From: an uncultured Eubacteriales bacterium
GTDB lineage: Bacteria > Bacillota > Clostridia > Oscillospirales > Butyricicoccaceae
Direction: 5' to 3'
Assembly: GCA_910586105.1 (NCBI GenBank)
Contig: CAJUGU010000063.1
Span: 1-21,567 of the forward strand
DNA: 21,567 bases
Within the stretch, counting starts at the first letter, position 1. The number at the start of each line of letters is the position of its first letter. This document shows, one piece after another, positions 9,055 through 21,567 of the stretch. A model generated the notes under the pieces. The model was not told the origin of the DNA. It searched no databases and worked only from the letters and a program-made list of their open reading frames with translations. The position numbers and the translations under genes are program-made.

Positions 9055-12000
9055 GGTTCGGGATCAAGGTCGCAAACCGGGGCTGCATCCGCCGGATCTC
9101 GGCGCGCAGCCTGCGGGCCGCAAAGGTACGCAATGTCATTGCCGTGCTTGCGATCGCGCTGACGACCGTGCTGTTCATGTCGCTGTTCAGCATCGCGGGC
9201 GCAATCGTCAATGCGTTCCAGGAATCGACCTTCCGGCAGGTCGGCGGGCGTTTCCACGGCACCTTTAAAAATGTTTCGCAGACGCAGATCGACGAGCTTT
9301 CCACCGACGAACGGATTAAAAGCATTGCCCTGCGGCAGTTCCTTGGGATGCCCGCCGACCCGCCGTTCAATAAGGCGCACGTCGAGGTCAGCTGGATGGA
9401 CGACAACTGCGCGCATGATTATTTCATCGAGCTGGAAGAAGGGCATTATCCGCAGGAAAAGGATGAGATCATTGCCGACAGCCGCGTACTGGCGCTGCTC
9501 GGCGTGGAGCCGGAAATGGGCGCGGAGATCACGCTGCCCTATTACATCGGCCCGGCATCGGACCCGGTGCTGCGCACCGATACCTTCCGGCTGTGCGGCT
9601 GGTGGGAATACGACCCCGCCGGTATGGCGAGCTTCGCGAACGTCTCCCGCGCCTATCTGGATGAGGTGCTGGAGGGTTACGAGCGGGAAAGTGAAGACGA
9701 TATGACCGGCCGGATCGATATGAATATCATGCTGGGTTCCAGCGCCAACATCGAAAACGAAATGCTTTCGATCCTCGCCGACCACGGCTATCAGGAGGAC
9801 GACGGGCAGACGGCCGGCCTCGATCCCGAGCGTTCCATCAGCATCGGCGTGAACTGGGGCTATCTCGGCGCGCAGATCTCCTCGAATTTCGACTTTATGA
9901 CGGTCGCCGCCGTCGCGGGGCTGCTGCTGCTGATCATCTTCACCGGTTATCTGATCATTTACAACATCTTCCGCATTTCGGTTTCCAGCGACATCCAGTT
10001 TTACGGCCTGCTTAAGACCATCGGCACGACCGGGCGGCAGCTCCGGCGCATCGTCCGCTATCAGGCGCTGGCGCTGGCGTTGGGCGGCATCCCGATCGGG
10101 CTGGCGCTCGGCTATTTCATCGGCAAGGCGCTCGTCCCCGTTATCATGTCGATGACCAGCTTTACGGTCTATTCCGTCCGGGTACCGGCGGCGGCGTTCG
10201 CCTTTGCGACGCTGTTCTCGCTGGTCACGGTGCTGATCTCCTGCCGCAAGCCGGGGAAGATCGCGTCCAAAGTCTCCGCGATCGAGGCCGTGCGCTATAC
10301 CGAAGGCGGCGGGGGCAGGCAAAGCAAAAAACTGCGCCGCCGTACCTCCGGCGCGAACGTTTACCGTATGGCGTGGGCCAATATGGGACGCAGCAAGAGC
10401 AAGACCGTGCTGGTCGTGCTTTCGCTTTCGCTGGCGGTCGTGCTGATGCAGATGACCTATGTTTTTGCAAATGGTTTCGATATGGATAAGTACCTTCGGA
10501 GCTGGGTCGTGACCGACTTTATCGTCAGCGACGCGTCTTATTTCCAGACCGGCGGCTTCCCCTCCTATCTCCATGAGGACGACCTGACGCAGATCCTGAC
10601 GCAGCCCGGCATCCAGGACAGTGGACGGGTCTATGGCGCATCGCGCACGGTCCAGGCTTTCGAGCCGGAGGAGCTGGTCCGCAGCAATCTGCAGAGCTGG
10701 ACTTCCCCGGAATATCTGGACGAAATGCTGTCCCATATGGCGCATGACGGCAACGGGAAAATCGCAAACGAGATCGACCTTTACGGAATGGAAGATTTTG
10801 CGCTCGACCATCTCACCCTGTACGAAGGCGACCTCGCGCCGCTCTACGATCCCACACAGAACGCGATCGCCGCAGTCTATTTTACCGACGATTACGACGT
10901 GCTGGAGGAGGCCAGCAACTGGGCAAAGCCGGGCGACAAGATCACGCTGCGCCGGGTGGATGAATGGAAATATTATTATAATGATACCGGCGAAGAGATC
11001 CCCGCCGATCAGCTTGAAAATACCAGCCGCGCCTACCACGCCGAAGCCTACCGGTACGAGGACATCGAATATACCGTCTGCGCCGCCGTCAATGTCCGCC
11101 TTTCCATGAGCTTCCGTTTCTTCGGCGCCAACCAGTTTGTGCTCAATGCCGAACGCTTCCAGCAGGATATGCAGTCGGGGGATATCCTGAGCCTGCTGGT
11201 CGATGTGGATTCCCCCGAAACGGTCAGCCGCATGGAGGATTACCTCGAAGATTACACCACGACCATCGACCCGCTGTTGGATTATGAATCCAGGCAGAGC
11301 TACGTGGACGAGTTCGAGAGCTTCCGCGGGATGTTCCTGATCCTCGGCGGCGCGCTGAGCTTCATTATTGGATTGGTCGGCGTGCTGAATTTCTTCAACG
11401 CCGTGCTGACCAGTATCTTTACCCGCCGCCGGGAGTTCGCCGTGCTCCAATCGGTCGGGATGACCGGCAAACAGCTCAAGAAAATGCTCGTATGCGAAGG
11501 CTTGTTCTATGCCGGGGCGGCGATCGGCGTATCGTTCCTCCTCGCCCTTGCGGGAGGGCCGCTGCTGGGCGAGGTGATGGGGAGCATGTTCTGGTTCTTC
11601 ACCTACCGCCCGACCATGCTGCCGGTCCTTTGCCTGCTGCCTGTGTTCGCGCTGCTGGGCGCGGGAATCCCGCTGGTGCTTTATCAGGTCATTGCCCGGC
11701 AGTCGATCGTGGAACGCATCCGCGCCAACGATTGACCGCGCGGGTCGGCCCGCTTTTATCGCGGCGCATCTGCGCCCGTCGTTCTGATATGGAAAACCGC
11801 CGCATTTCATACGGCGGTTTTTCGTTTTATCGCGATTTTCAAAATCGTTTTCGGCGAACGCCGCTTCCCGCCCGCAACGGCGGCGCCTCGCACGCGGGAA
11901 GTGCAAGGCGCGTTTCGCGCCGTGAGCTGGCTGAGACGGGCGGTCTGGCTTTTCGGAGCGGGGGTCTTGCTTCAGGATACCTTCGCCATCCAAAGTCCGT

Positions 12001-15000
12001 GCAGGTTGCAGTACGCATAGACCGCGATCGGTTTGTCACAGTCGCAGGTGTGGAACTTCAATGTGGTATCGTCGCCGGGGCGCAGGTCGCGGCGCTGGCA
12101 CCCGTGCTCCGTCTCCAGAACGACCCATTCCATCAAATGATCTTCATTCATGGGATGGGCCGCCGAACCCAGTTCGACGATCAGCCCGCCGTCTTCCTTC
12201 CGGATCACCGGCACATGCTTTTCCGTCGCCCCGTCCGATGTGTTCGGGGTGAGTTCTTTCATTTTCGTGCTACAGCAATAAACCGGCACGCCTACGTCAT
12301 GCACCATTTCAATGACATTCCCACAATGTTCGCATTGGAAAAATTTCATGGTATCACACTCCTTTTCAGCAGTTTTCCCGCGAAGCGCAAATTCCATGCA
12401 AAAATTTTTGAAACGGCGTCCCCGCAGCGGCAGGCGGATGCTGCAAAAAGGCGCGTGCGCCTGCCCGTCAGCGCTGCGTTGCGGCTTCCATCCGCCGGAA
12501 CAGCGGCGCCGAACAAAGCCCGATCAGGCAGGCTGCGGCTCCGGTCGGCAGCAGCACCAGCGCGATCGCCTCCGGAAAACCGTCGAATAGCAGTCCGTAC
12601 AGGATCTGCCCGAACGGCTGCGCGCATAACGTGACCGCGGATGTATACGCCATGACCTTCCCCAGCAGACGGCCAGGCGTATTCTGCTGGATCAACGACA
12701 CCGCAAAGATCGAAAAGATCCCCGCCGCAGCCTGCATCCCGCAAAAGGATGCGGCCACGATCCGATATCGGGCAGCCGTTCCGGCAGGCAGCAGGAACAC
12801 AAGCCCCGCAGGCAGCAGAAATACGCCTAACGCGGCCAGTACCAGCGACAGCCTGCGGGTCTTGAGCCGTCCGGTCAGCAGCGCGGCGGCGATCCCTGCA
12901 CCGATGGACGCGACCGCAAGGCCGCTTTCCGCAGCCCCATAATACTTTGCGTCCAATCCCAATCCTGTTCGGACAATGTATGGAAGCCCGACCACGGTCA
13001 CGCCCATCACGAAAAACCGCGACAGAGTGACATACAGCAGCATTTTTAAAATGTCCGGCTGTTCCCGGCATAAATACCGCACGCTTTCTGCGATATCCTG
13101 ACGGATACAGGCGCAAATACCCGGTTGCGGTTCCAAATGCACAGGCGGCAGGCGGATGAAACCTTCCAGCAAAGCGGTCAGCAGAAAGCAGACGACGCTT
13201 GCATACAGGACGGGCTTTAAGCCGAACGCCGCATAAGCGATCCCGCCCAGCATCGGCGCGACAAGCGCCGACAACGACGCGGCTTGATTGACAGCGGCGT
13301 TGCCTTTGACGATCCAATCGCCATGCAGCATCGTTGGCAGGCAAGCCTGTACGGTTGGCGTTTCAAATGCGCCCAAAACCGCAAGGATCGCCAGCAGGAC
13401 GCCAATCGCGCCGACTGCATTCTGTCCGGTCAGGAACAGAGCGGCGGTGAAAACAACCGCGGCGGTACCGGCATCCAACGCTACCATCATGTTGCGCCGG
13501 TTCGCCCGGTCGGCCAGTACGCCGCCAAACGGCGATAATAAAATGGTCGGGATCGCGGATATGGATAATATCCCGGCAAATATGGCGGCGGAACCGGTCG
13601 TTTCCAATACATACATCGACAGCGCCAACCGCAGGATCTGGTTTCCGAACAGCGATGCAACCTGACCGAGCAGCAGAAGGGTAAAATTCCGGGTGAACAG
13701 CTTTTGCTTCATTCTAGCGCACCTCCCGCAGCGCCTTGGCGTTTTGCAGCTGGATTTGCAGGCATTGTGGAGCGGATCGGTTCGGTAAACCGTGCAGCTT
13801 TTTCAGCGTCAGCGGCAGCGGCTTCAAGCAGCGCTTCATCGTGCGCCGCCTTTTCCTCGTCCAAGATCGGCAGGCCCATTTTACAAAGCAGCTCCCGGAT
13901 AAAACGGTATTTATGCCGCAGCTCGTCCGCCGCAGCTGGGAAGATCGAAGGGATCAGCCAGAAATTGATCAGCGGCAACAGCTCGGCAAGCTCGCGGCTG
14001 TATTCGGTCTGGATCGAACCGTCCCGGCAACCTTCTTCTAAAAGCTCCCGCCATAAAGGCGTAAGCACCCGCCGGTTGGCCTCCACCGCCGACGCGAGCA
14101 GTCTCGGATCTTCAAAAATCGGCGCCGCCTGTAAACGCAGCTGTTCCCGGTCGGTATCCGCACGATCCAACGCCAGCAGCGTTTTCAGCTTTTGCAGCCC
14201 ATTCAGATCGGCGCGCCCCCGCACCGCGGCGAAGGGGTCGTTTTCAAAAAACAGCCGGTCGCCCAACGCCTGCATCACTTCCTCTTTGCTCCGGAAAAAT
14301 CGGTAAAACATCCCTTTTGCGCCTCCCGCCAGCGCCATGATCTCCGCGATCGAGGTCTCCTCAAAGCCTTTTGACAAGAAAAGCCGCCGCGCCGCGTTTT
14401 GAATATCTGCTTTCCATTGTTCCGGATCCCGTTTTACAGGCCGCGCCATCCCCTGCACCTCCTAAATTTCATTATTGACCTTTGGTCAATAATGATTATA
14501 CAGGATCCATCGCCCCCTGTCAAGGGCCGCACGTAAAAAAACCGGGAAGCAGCGCTCTTCAACCGCTGCTTCCCGGCGGCATTGCTATTCCTTGGCAGGC
14601 GGCCCATTTGCAGGGCTGCGCTCCGGCGGAAAGGGTTCCGTCCGCTTTATGCGGTCAGCGGTCGGTCAGGATCAGGTTCTGGATGTTGTTGCGTCCCGAA
14701 CCGCTTTGCAGCAGATATACCGTATAATTGGCATTGCTGCCGACGTTCAAATACAGCGAGCCGAAGGTCTCATAGGGCGGGTATACGCCCAACCATGCCG
14801 AGTCAAGGGTTTCTATGTCCTGATATGCGGGCATCGCCGACAAATTGGTGTCCGCATAAAAGAATTGATATGCGCCCGGCGTGATGCGCTTGAATGACGC
14901 AACTTCCTTAAACCGCAGGTCGCTGTAAACGACACGGCCATCGCTCATTAAAACGTCCATCGGGCCGCTGTTATAGGCAAGGTTGCCGATGCGGAAATTG

Positions 15001-18000
15001 GAATAACCGTTCGTCGGCGGGCAGCAGCTGTCCGCGATCTGGATGAGATCCATGCCGGACGACGAATTCACGATCGCGACCGTTGAGATCGAATTCGATT
15101 GGAACGGTAAGGTCTTCTGTAAATAAATGTAGCCGTCAGTCCCGACGATGCTGATCGTCCGATACCCCGCGCGCACCTGCCCATAGCTGCTGACGGATGC
15201 ATAGTTCAGCAGGTTCACAAACCGGGAATTGCCGATCAGCACGCGCAGGACCGGGTAACCATAGGCCGCGTTCAAAAAGCGTACCTGCGCCGCACCGGCC
15301 AGCAGGGTGCCGATCACTGCGGGCAGGATCGCAATCCCTGAATTTGTCCCGCCGCTGATCGTCCCGCCGATCGTATTGCCGGGATAGACCGGCCCGCCTT
15401 CCCCGGGATTGGGCAGCGGGATGACCGGGACGCCTGCCGCATCGTCGCCCGGATAAACCGGGCCGCCCTCGCCGGGGTTGGGCAGCGGGAACACCGGTAT
15501 GTCATTGCCCGGATAAACCGGCCCGCCTTCCCCGGGGTTGGGCAGCGGCGTCACCGGTACGCCTGCCGCGTCGCTGTCGCCGGGATAGGCCGGGATCCCC
15601 GGCGCAGGCAATGAGATATCCGGGGTCGACGCGAGATCGTCTCCCGAATAAGCCGCGGTCCCTTCGCCAAGCCCGGCCAGCGGGATCATGGGCTCGGCGC
15701 CCCTTGCGTCGCTTGTCTGGGTGTAATAACTGTTCTGCTCCATATGCGGTAAGCCGGAGGCATAGCTCCGGCAACCTCCTTTCAAATGGTACTGAAAGCA
15801 ATTTATGCAGCAGGGCCGGAAGCCGTTCCGGCAAAATAAAATAGCGTTTTTTTACAAAAACGCCAAAAAGCTGTCCCGAAATCAGAGATATTTTGAGGCA
15901 GCTTTCGGAAACAATATGACGACATTGCGTGCGCAGTCCTGTAAAATAAGATAAAGCCATTTCCGGGCAACCGGAGACTCGATAAGGACGATACCAAAAG
16001 TGGGCAGCAATGACGGTTTACGGTTATATCCGTGTATCCAGCACGGATCAAAATGAAGGCCGGCAGCGGATCGCAATGCAGGAACGGGACGTGCCGGAAA
16101 AAAATATTTATATGGATAAGCAATCCGGGAAGGATTTTAACCGCCCGCAGTATATCAAGCTCATCAAACGGCTTCAGGCGGGCGATCTGCTGTATATCCT
16201 GAGCATCGACCGCCTTGGACGTAATTATGAGGAGATCCAGCAGCAATGGCGGGTGTTGACGAAAGAGGTCGGGGTCGATATCTGCGTGATCGATATGCCG
16301 CTGCTGGATACCCGGAACGGAAAAGATCTTTTAGGGACGTTCATTGCCGATCTGGTGCTCCAGATCCTGTCCTTCGTGGCGCAGAATGAACGGGAAAATA
16401 TCCGTAAGCGGCAGGAACAGGGGATTGCCGCGGCCAAAGCACGAGGCGTGCGGTTTGGGAGACCGCCCAGGCCTTTGCCGGAAAACTATGACAGCGCCTA
16501 TTGGCGTTGGAAGGCCGGACAAATCACCTGCTCCGCCGCCGCGCGGGAGTGCGGGATGCCGTTGTCGAGCTTCCGCTATCGCGCCGCGATTTATAACAAG
16601 GATGAACCCGCCCAAACGCCTTGAATTTGCAAGGATCTCTGCCTTCCTATAAAGCGAAAAGCCCTTTTGTATCCGTTCAAATATCACGGAAAACAACGTT
16701 TTGCGAGGGGCTTTTTGCGGATTTTCAGCCGTTTGCGCCGTCTCATATCGTGCTTATGTCCACTGGGAGCGGCCTATGTTTTCCGTAGCTTACGCCCATC
16801 AAGATTTTACTTATCCCATTTGCAGCGCAGGTAAAAGGCGACGCTCCCGCGCCGCGCCGCCCCGTCCCGTTTTAGCCTTGATGCATTTCCGCCAGATGCT
16901 GGCTGATGAACTGTCGCGCCGTGCGCGGGGATCGCCCGCTGCGCCGCAAGGCGAAGCGCTCCGCCAGCAAATGCAGTTCTTCGGTCGGAAGCCCGACCCC
17001 GTATTCCTCCGCCAGTTCGTCGACGATGTACAGGTATTCGTCCTTATCCGGTACCGAGAAGGTGATCTCAAGCCCAAACCGATCGGAAAGCGAAGTTGCA
17101 GTCTCCAGAGTGTCGCGCAGGTGGATCTCATCCCCCTGCCGTGAAGAAAAGGATTCGCGTACTAAATGCCTGCGGTTCGAGGTCGCGTAAATCACCAGAT
17201 TATCCGGGCGTCCCGCCAGTCCGCCCTCAATAAAGGCTTTCAATGCAGCGAAGTTTTCATCCTCCTGGTCAAAGGACAGGTCGTCCAAAAATACGATGAA
17301 CCGGAACGGCGAGGCTGCGATCCGCTCGCACAGCCACGGGAACATCTTCACCATTTTCGGCGGCAGTTCCACGATCTTCAAGCCGCGCGGCGCGTATTCG
17401 TTGACGATCGCTTTCACCGTCGACGATTTGCCGGTGCCCTTGTCGCCGTATAACAAAATATTATTTGCCGCTTTCCCTGCCAAAAAGGCCAGCGTATTCG
17501 TCAGGATCGCCTTTTTCTGACGCTCATAGCCCGGCAGGTCGGTCAAACGGATCGGATCCGGATGCGCCACCGGGCGGATGTCATGATCCGCCCGCACTAC
17601 AAACGCATTCGCACGGGCGAAAAATCCGCAGCCGTTTTCCCGATAATAGCCGGCCAGCTCTTCCCCGGTCGAAAACGGCAACGGGCGTCCGGCCGGGAAG
17701 TCCGGCAGTCCGGTCAAATACTCCGCAATACCGGGAAAGGTTTTCCGGGCATCCTTCAGGAAATCCTCGCCAGACATGGCAAGCAAGTTGTTGAGCACGG
17801 ATAAATCATGGGTCGCAGCATCCAAAACATGCTGCGGCGGGGCTTTGCGCTGCGCGTTCAAAGCGTTTTCGTCACAATGGACGGCTTCCAAAATGGCCTG
17901 CCCGATATCGCCGATTTGATAAACGGCACGGCAGAGCGCGCCATAAGCCGCGCCAAAGGCCGCGCTGTCGTTTTTCAACGCTTCCAATACCGCGCGATAC

Positions 18001-21000
18001 CGCTGCACCAGCGGATCCTCCGCTAATCCGCCCAATACTGACAAAAAACTCAAATGGATCTGGAGCTGTTTCTGCATGGTTCATACCTCGTTTGCCAAAG
18101 TGTCTGCCATAAGAATAACACACTTTTTGCCTTTCTGCAACATAGCATGAAAGGAATACAAGGAACGCAATGACCGCGCAGACACAGGAGCCTTGCCACG
18201 GCGCGCCGCTGGCGCTCCCTAGCGAGACCTCTCCCTACCGCTGCCGGTCTTCCTTAGATAGATTGCAGGAGAGTGATCCCTTTGGATAAAGTTTTGTTGA
18301 TCTGCCGGTCGCAGACCGAAGCGCTGGCGCTTAAACGGATGTTAGCCGGCGCGGGCGTGACTGGCCGGATCGTTCGGCCCCCGCGTTCGCTGGCGGTCGG
18401 GTCGTGTTCGTTTGCCGTCAGTATCCCGCGATGCTATTACATGGCGGCACAGCAGCGGATGCGGGATAAAAATTTTACGCCGTGCCGTATCGTTTGAAGG
18501 CAGGAGGTAGGAAATGATCTATTTTGATAATGCCGCGACGACCTTGCTCAAGCCTGCGGAGGTCTTCCGTGCCGTACAAAACGCGATGCGCACCGCCGCC
18601 GGATTCGGGCGGAGCGGGCACCAGCCCGCTTTGCGCGCCGGTGAACTGGTTTATCAATGCCGGGAACAGGCCGCCGCCCTGTTTGGGATCGAAGAACCGG
18701 AACGCGTCGTCTTCACCTTAAACGCGACCCATGCGCTGAATACCGCGATCCATGCGCTGGCGCGGCCCGATACAACGGTCGCCGTGACCGGTTATGAACA
18801 TAATTCCGTCATGCGCCCGCTTGCGGCGCTCGGCTGCCCTGTTATCGTGATGCAGTCCCCCCTGTTCCAGCCGGAAGAAGCCGTCAGAGCCGCCGAGAAA
18901 GCCGTCGAAACGGGGGCAAAGCTGTTTATCATCAACCACGTGTCGAACGTCTTCGGCTATGCGCAGCCTGTCGAACAAATCGACGCGCTGCTTGCCCGCG
19001 AAGGGATCCCCATGATCTTGGACGCTTCCCAATCAGCGGGCGCGCTGCCTTTGGAGGTGGGAAAATTGCATTCGCTTGCGGCGGTCTGCTGTCCGGGGCA
19101 TAAGGCGCTGTTCGGGCCGCAGGGTACCGGGATCCTACTGGTGCTTTCGGACGCGCTGCGCGAGCCTCTGATTACGGGTGGAACGGGGAGCCTGTCCGAG
19201 CGCACCGAACAGCCGGATATGCTGCCGGATCGGTTTGAAAGCGGTACCTTGAATGCGCATGGGATCGCAGGCCTGAGCGCCGGGATCGCATGGATCAGGG
19301 CACGAGGTACACGGCAGATTCTAGGGCATGAGCGCCGGTTGATCGCGAAGCTGGTGAAAGGGATGTCCATGATGCCTAAAGTGCAGGTGTTCGATGGCCC
19401 CGGACAATGCGGGGTGCTTTCTTTCCGTGTGAACGGGCTTTCCTGTGAGGAGACCGCAGGCAGGCTCGCAGAGCGTGGGGTCTGCGTTCGGGATGGTTTG
19501 CACTGCGCACCGTTGGCTCACCGCTCTGCCGGGACGTTTGAAACCGGTACAGTGCGCGTTTCGGTCAGCGCGCTCAATCATGAAATTGAGTGTGAACGGT
19601 TTTTGGAAATCCTTGAGTTTTGCCTGCGGAATTAACAGCTTTTGGAGCGAGCGCAATTTCTAAAAGCCTCTATTTGCTTTTAAAATCAAGAGTTATACGC
19701 ATAAAAAAAGGATTTTTTGCCGTTTAAACAAAAAAGCGGCCGTTCCAGATTAAAGGAGCAGCCGCTTTTTAAAATGTTTAAACTAAGAATTCTAAACATT
19801 TAGGGTAAATATAAGTCGCCAATCCGACAGTATTTGCCAGTAGTTAAAAAAAGCTTCAATCTTAAAACATTCGAGTAACAGGTATTCTACTTTGAAAGGC
19901 AGTTCAGTTATGATAAAAGACAAAAACTCAGTCTCCAACTTCCAATCAAAATTTCTATAAAGTATACACAATAAGAAAATCAAATCGTATAATCTTCAAC
20001 TCTCACAGCATACCTAGGAAAAAATTCCTCAAAAAACTCGAAAACATCATAGTCGTGTTCAGCCTTATAGGTGACCCCATTCATCATGCAAAATCTTCCA
20101 TAATCGGAAAATGAAACAAACTCACCAGTATTTAGCGTAATACCAAAATCAAATCTTATGCCAAAAACGACACTATTGATTTCATTACGCAAAGTAATCC
20201 CTTGCAACATTTCTACACATCGCACTTGCTGTTCCGGAGTTAAAATTCTCTCTGAAGGAAGCCAAATGCAATCAATGGAAATTGATTCAATATCCGCACT
20301 ACTTAACGATAAAAATGGATGAGATCGTTCTATTTTAAGCAAAAAACACAAAATAACGATGCATAATGTAAAAACAATGAAACACTTACGCATTGAAAAA
20401 CTAATTTACATTTAGATATTAGGCCTTCCAAAAATGCGCAATACCTTCTGTAAAACTCCATTCTTTGTTTTTCCCAGGAACTATATAAACATACTCACCG
20501 TTTTTAAATGTTGTTGTAGCAAAACCATAATTAGGATCCATAACCGTAAGATATCCGGCTACAACATTTATACCATTTATAACGACCATATGAGCAAGGC
20601 TTGCAGAAGGACTTTCACAGATTCCTAAGACAGGATAACGATAATCAATGTTTTTAAGTATAACATTATCTGATGGAACTGTTTTCCTATAGCTATAGTC
20701 CAATTGATATTTTACCTCCAACGCCAGCTCAATCTCATTGCCATTTAACGCTATTTCGTAGCCCATATCAGGATCAATAGCATACGCAACATCTTCGGCA
20801 GATAAAGAAGTACCATTCTTATAATTTGCTACAGATGCTACAGCCGCCGCCCAACACCAATTGGACCTATCAGGCTGGGCAACAAAACCAACAGGACAAG
20901 AAATATATGTCTGAACACGCTCTGCAGGAGATTGATAATTAAGGCGATATTTCGGTTCCAGTTTAGTCACCAGCAAATTGGGCTCCTCGTGAAAACCAGA

Positions 21001-21567
21001 CGAATATAAATCACGTTCAAGAAACTCCTCTGGATACTCAGCAATAGAATAAAAATCAATGCCATCATACAGATAGCATGCTACGGTATCACTTACAAGA
21101 GCAAATTCACTAGGATTAACTGTATTAACGTCATCAACAAAGGCTTGCATCACTTGTCCAATTTCTCCATCAATATCGACATAAAAGGCTATTAAAGTCT
21201 GATTGTCAAATAATGGATAGTAAGGCGAAGTTTCAATAAATGAACCATCTACATATTCATAGGTATGAACCGGATCACCCACATAAATATTAGAAAAGTC
21301 GACGTTGGAAAGACCCCACATTTCCTTATCATGCTCCACGATTTCTAAAATCCCACATATCCCATCAGAGATATCAGCAGAAAGAACATCTTCACCCCCC
21401 ACTACGACTGCACCAGCAGGCATCGATGCTGTAAAAAGCAACGACAACATCAAAATAGCACTAATAAATCTTTTCATACGAAGAACCTCCAAAAAAAAAT
21501 AAAGTGCGCGTCAAGTTATCTTCCCGGGCCGTCTCCAGCCAAGTATTGTCACCGTGAACGAGCTTAA

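Overview
The window looks like chromosomal DNA from an anaerobic, fermentative member of the Firmicutes, probably class Clostridia and plausibly an Oscillospirales/Ruminococcaceae-type gut bacterium. The evidence is indirect: strong AGGAGG-type ribosome binding sites, an S-layer-homology (SLH) surface enzyme, a desulfoferrodoxin-type superoxide reductase, a DUF3343/cysteine-desulfurase pair, a DUF815 ATPase, and a Clostridia-like partial 5S rRNA. No marker settles the genus. Most of the window is GC-rich; the last 1.9 kb is visibly AT-rich.

Left part (1-8121): a sugar-responsive module. A very large SLH-anchored, Ig-repeat GH28 (pectinase-type) enzyme is followed, after a strong terminator, by a LacI-family regulator and a secreted copper-amine-oxidase-N/Ada-like zinc protein. 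The GH28 gene and the regulator gene both carry an AAACGTTT-centred dyad just downstream of a sigma-A promoter. This suggests that the regulator controls both its own gene and the enzyme.

Middle (8122-14523): a MacB/FtsX-type ABC transporter pair with overlapping genes lies behind a promoter bearing three 11-bp-phased direct repeats. A superoxide reductase gene and a TetR-MFS efflux operon run on the opposite strand. The TetR operon has a consensus promoter and a perfect 11-3-11 operator.

Right-middle (14535-19635): a DUF4397 protein with Pro/Gly-rich tandem repeats and a highly structured mRNA leader; a divergent lone serine recombinase; a DUF815 AAA+ ATPase on the minus strand; and a DUF3343 plus class-V aminotransferase (cysteine desulfurase-like) operon.

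Right end (19636-21567): AT-rich DNA with a secreted papain/C39-like cysteine peptidase and a small membrane-anchored protein of unknown function, both on the minus strand. The peptidase gene starts only about 30 nt beyond the 3' end of a 5S rRNA gene on the same strand, and the 5S gene is cut by the window edge. This looks like a cargo insertion directly behind an rRNA operon. No CRISPR array, tRNA, insertion sequence or complete prophage was recognised.
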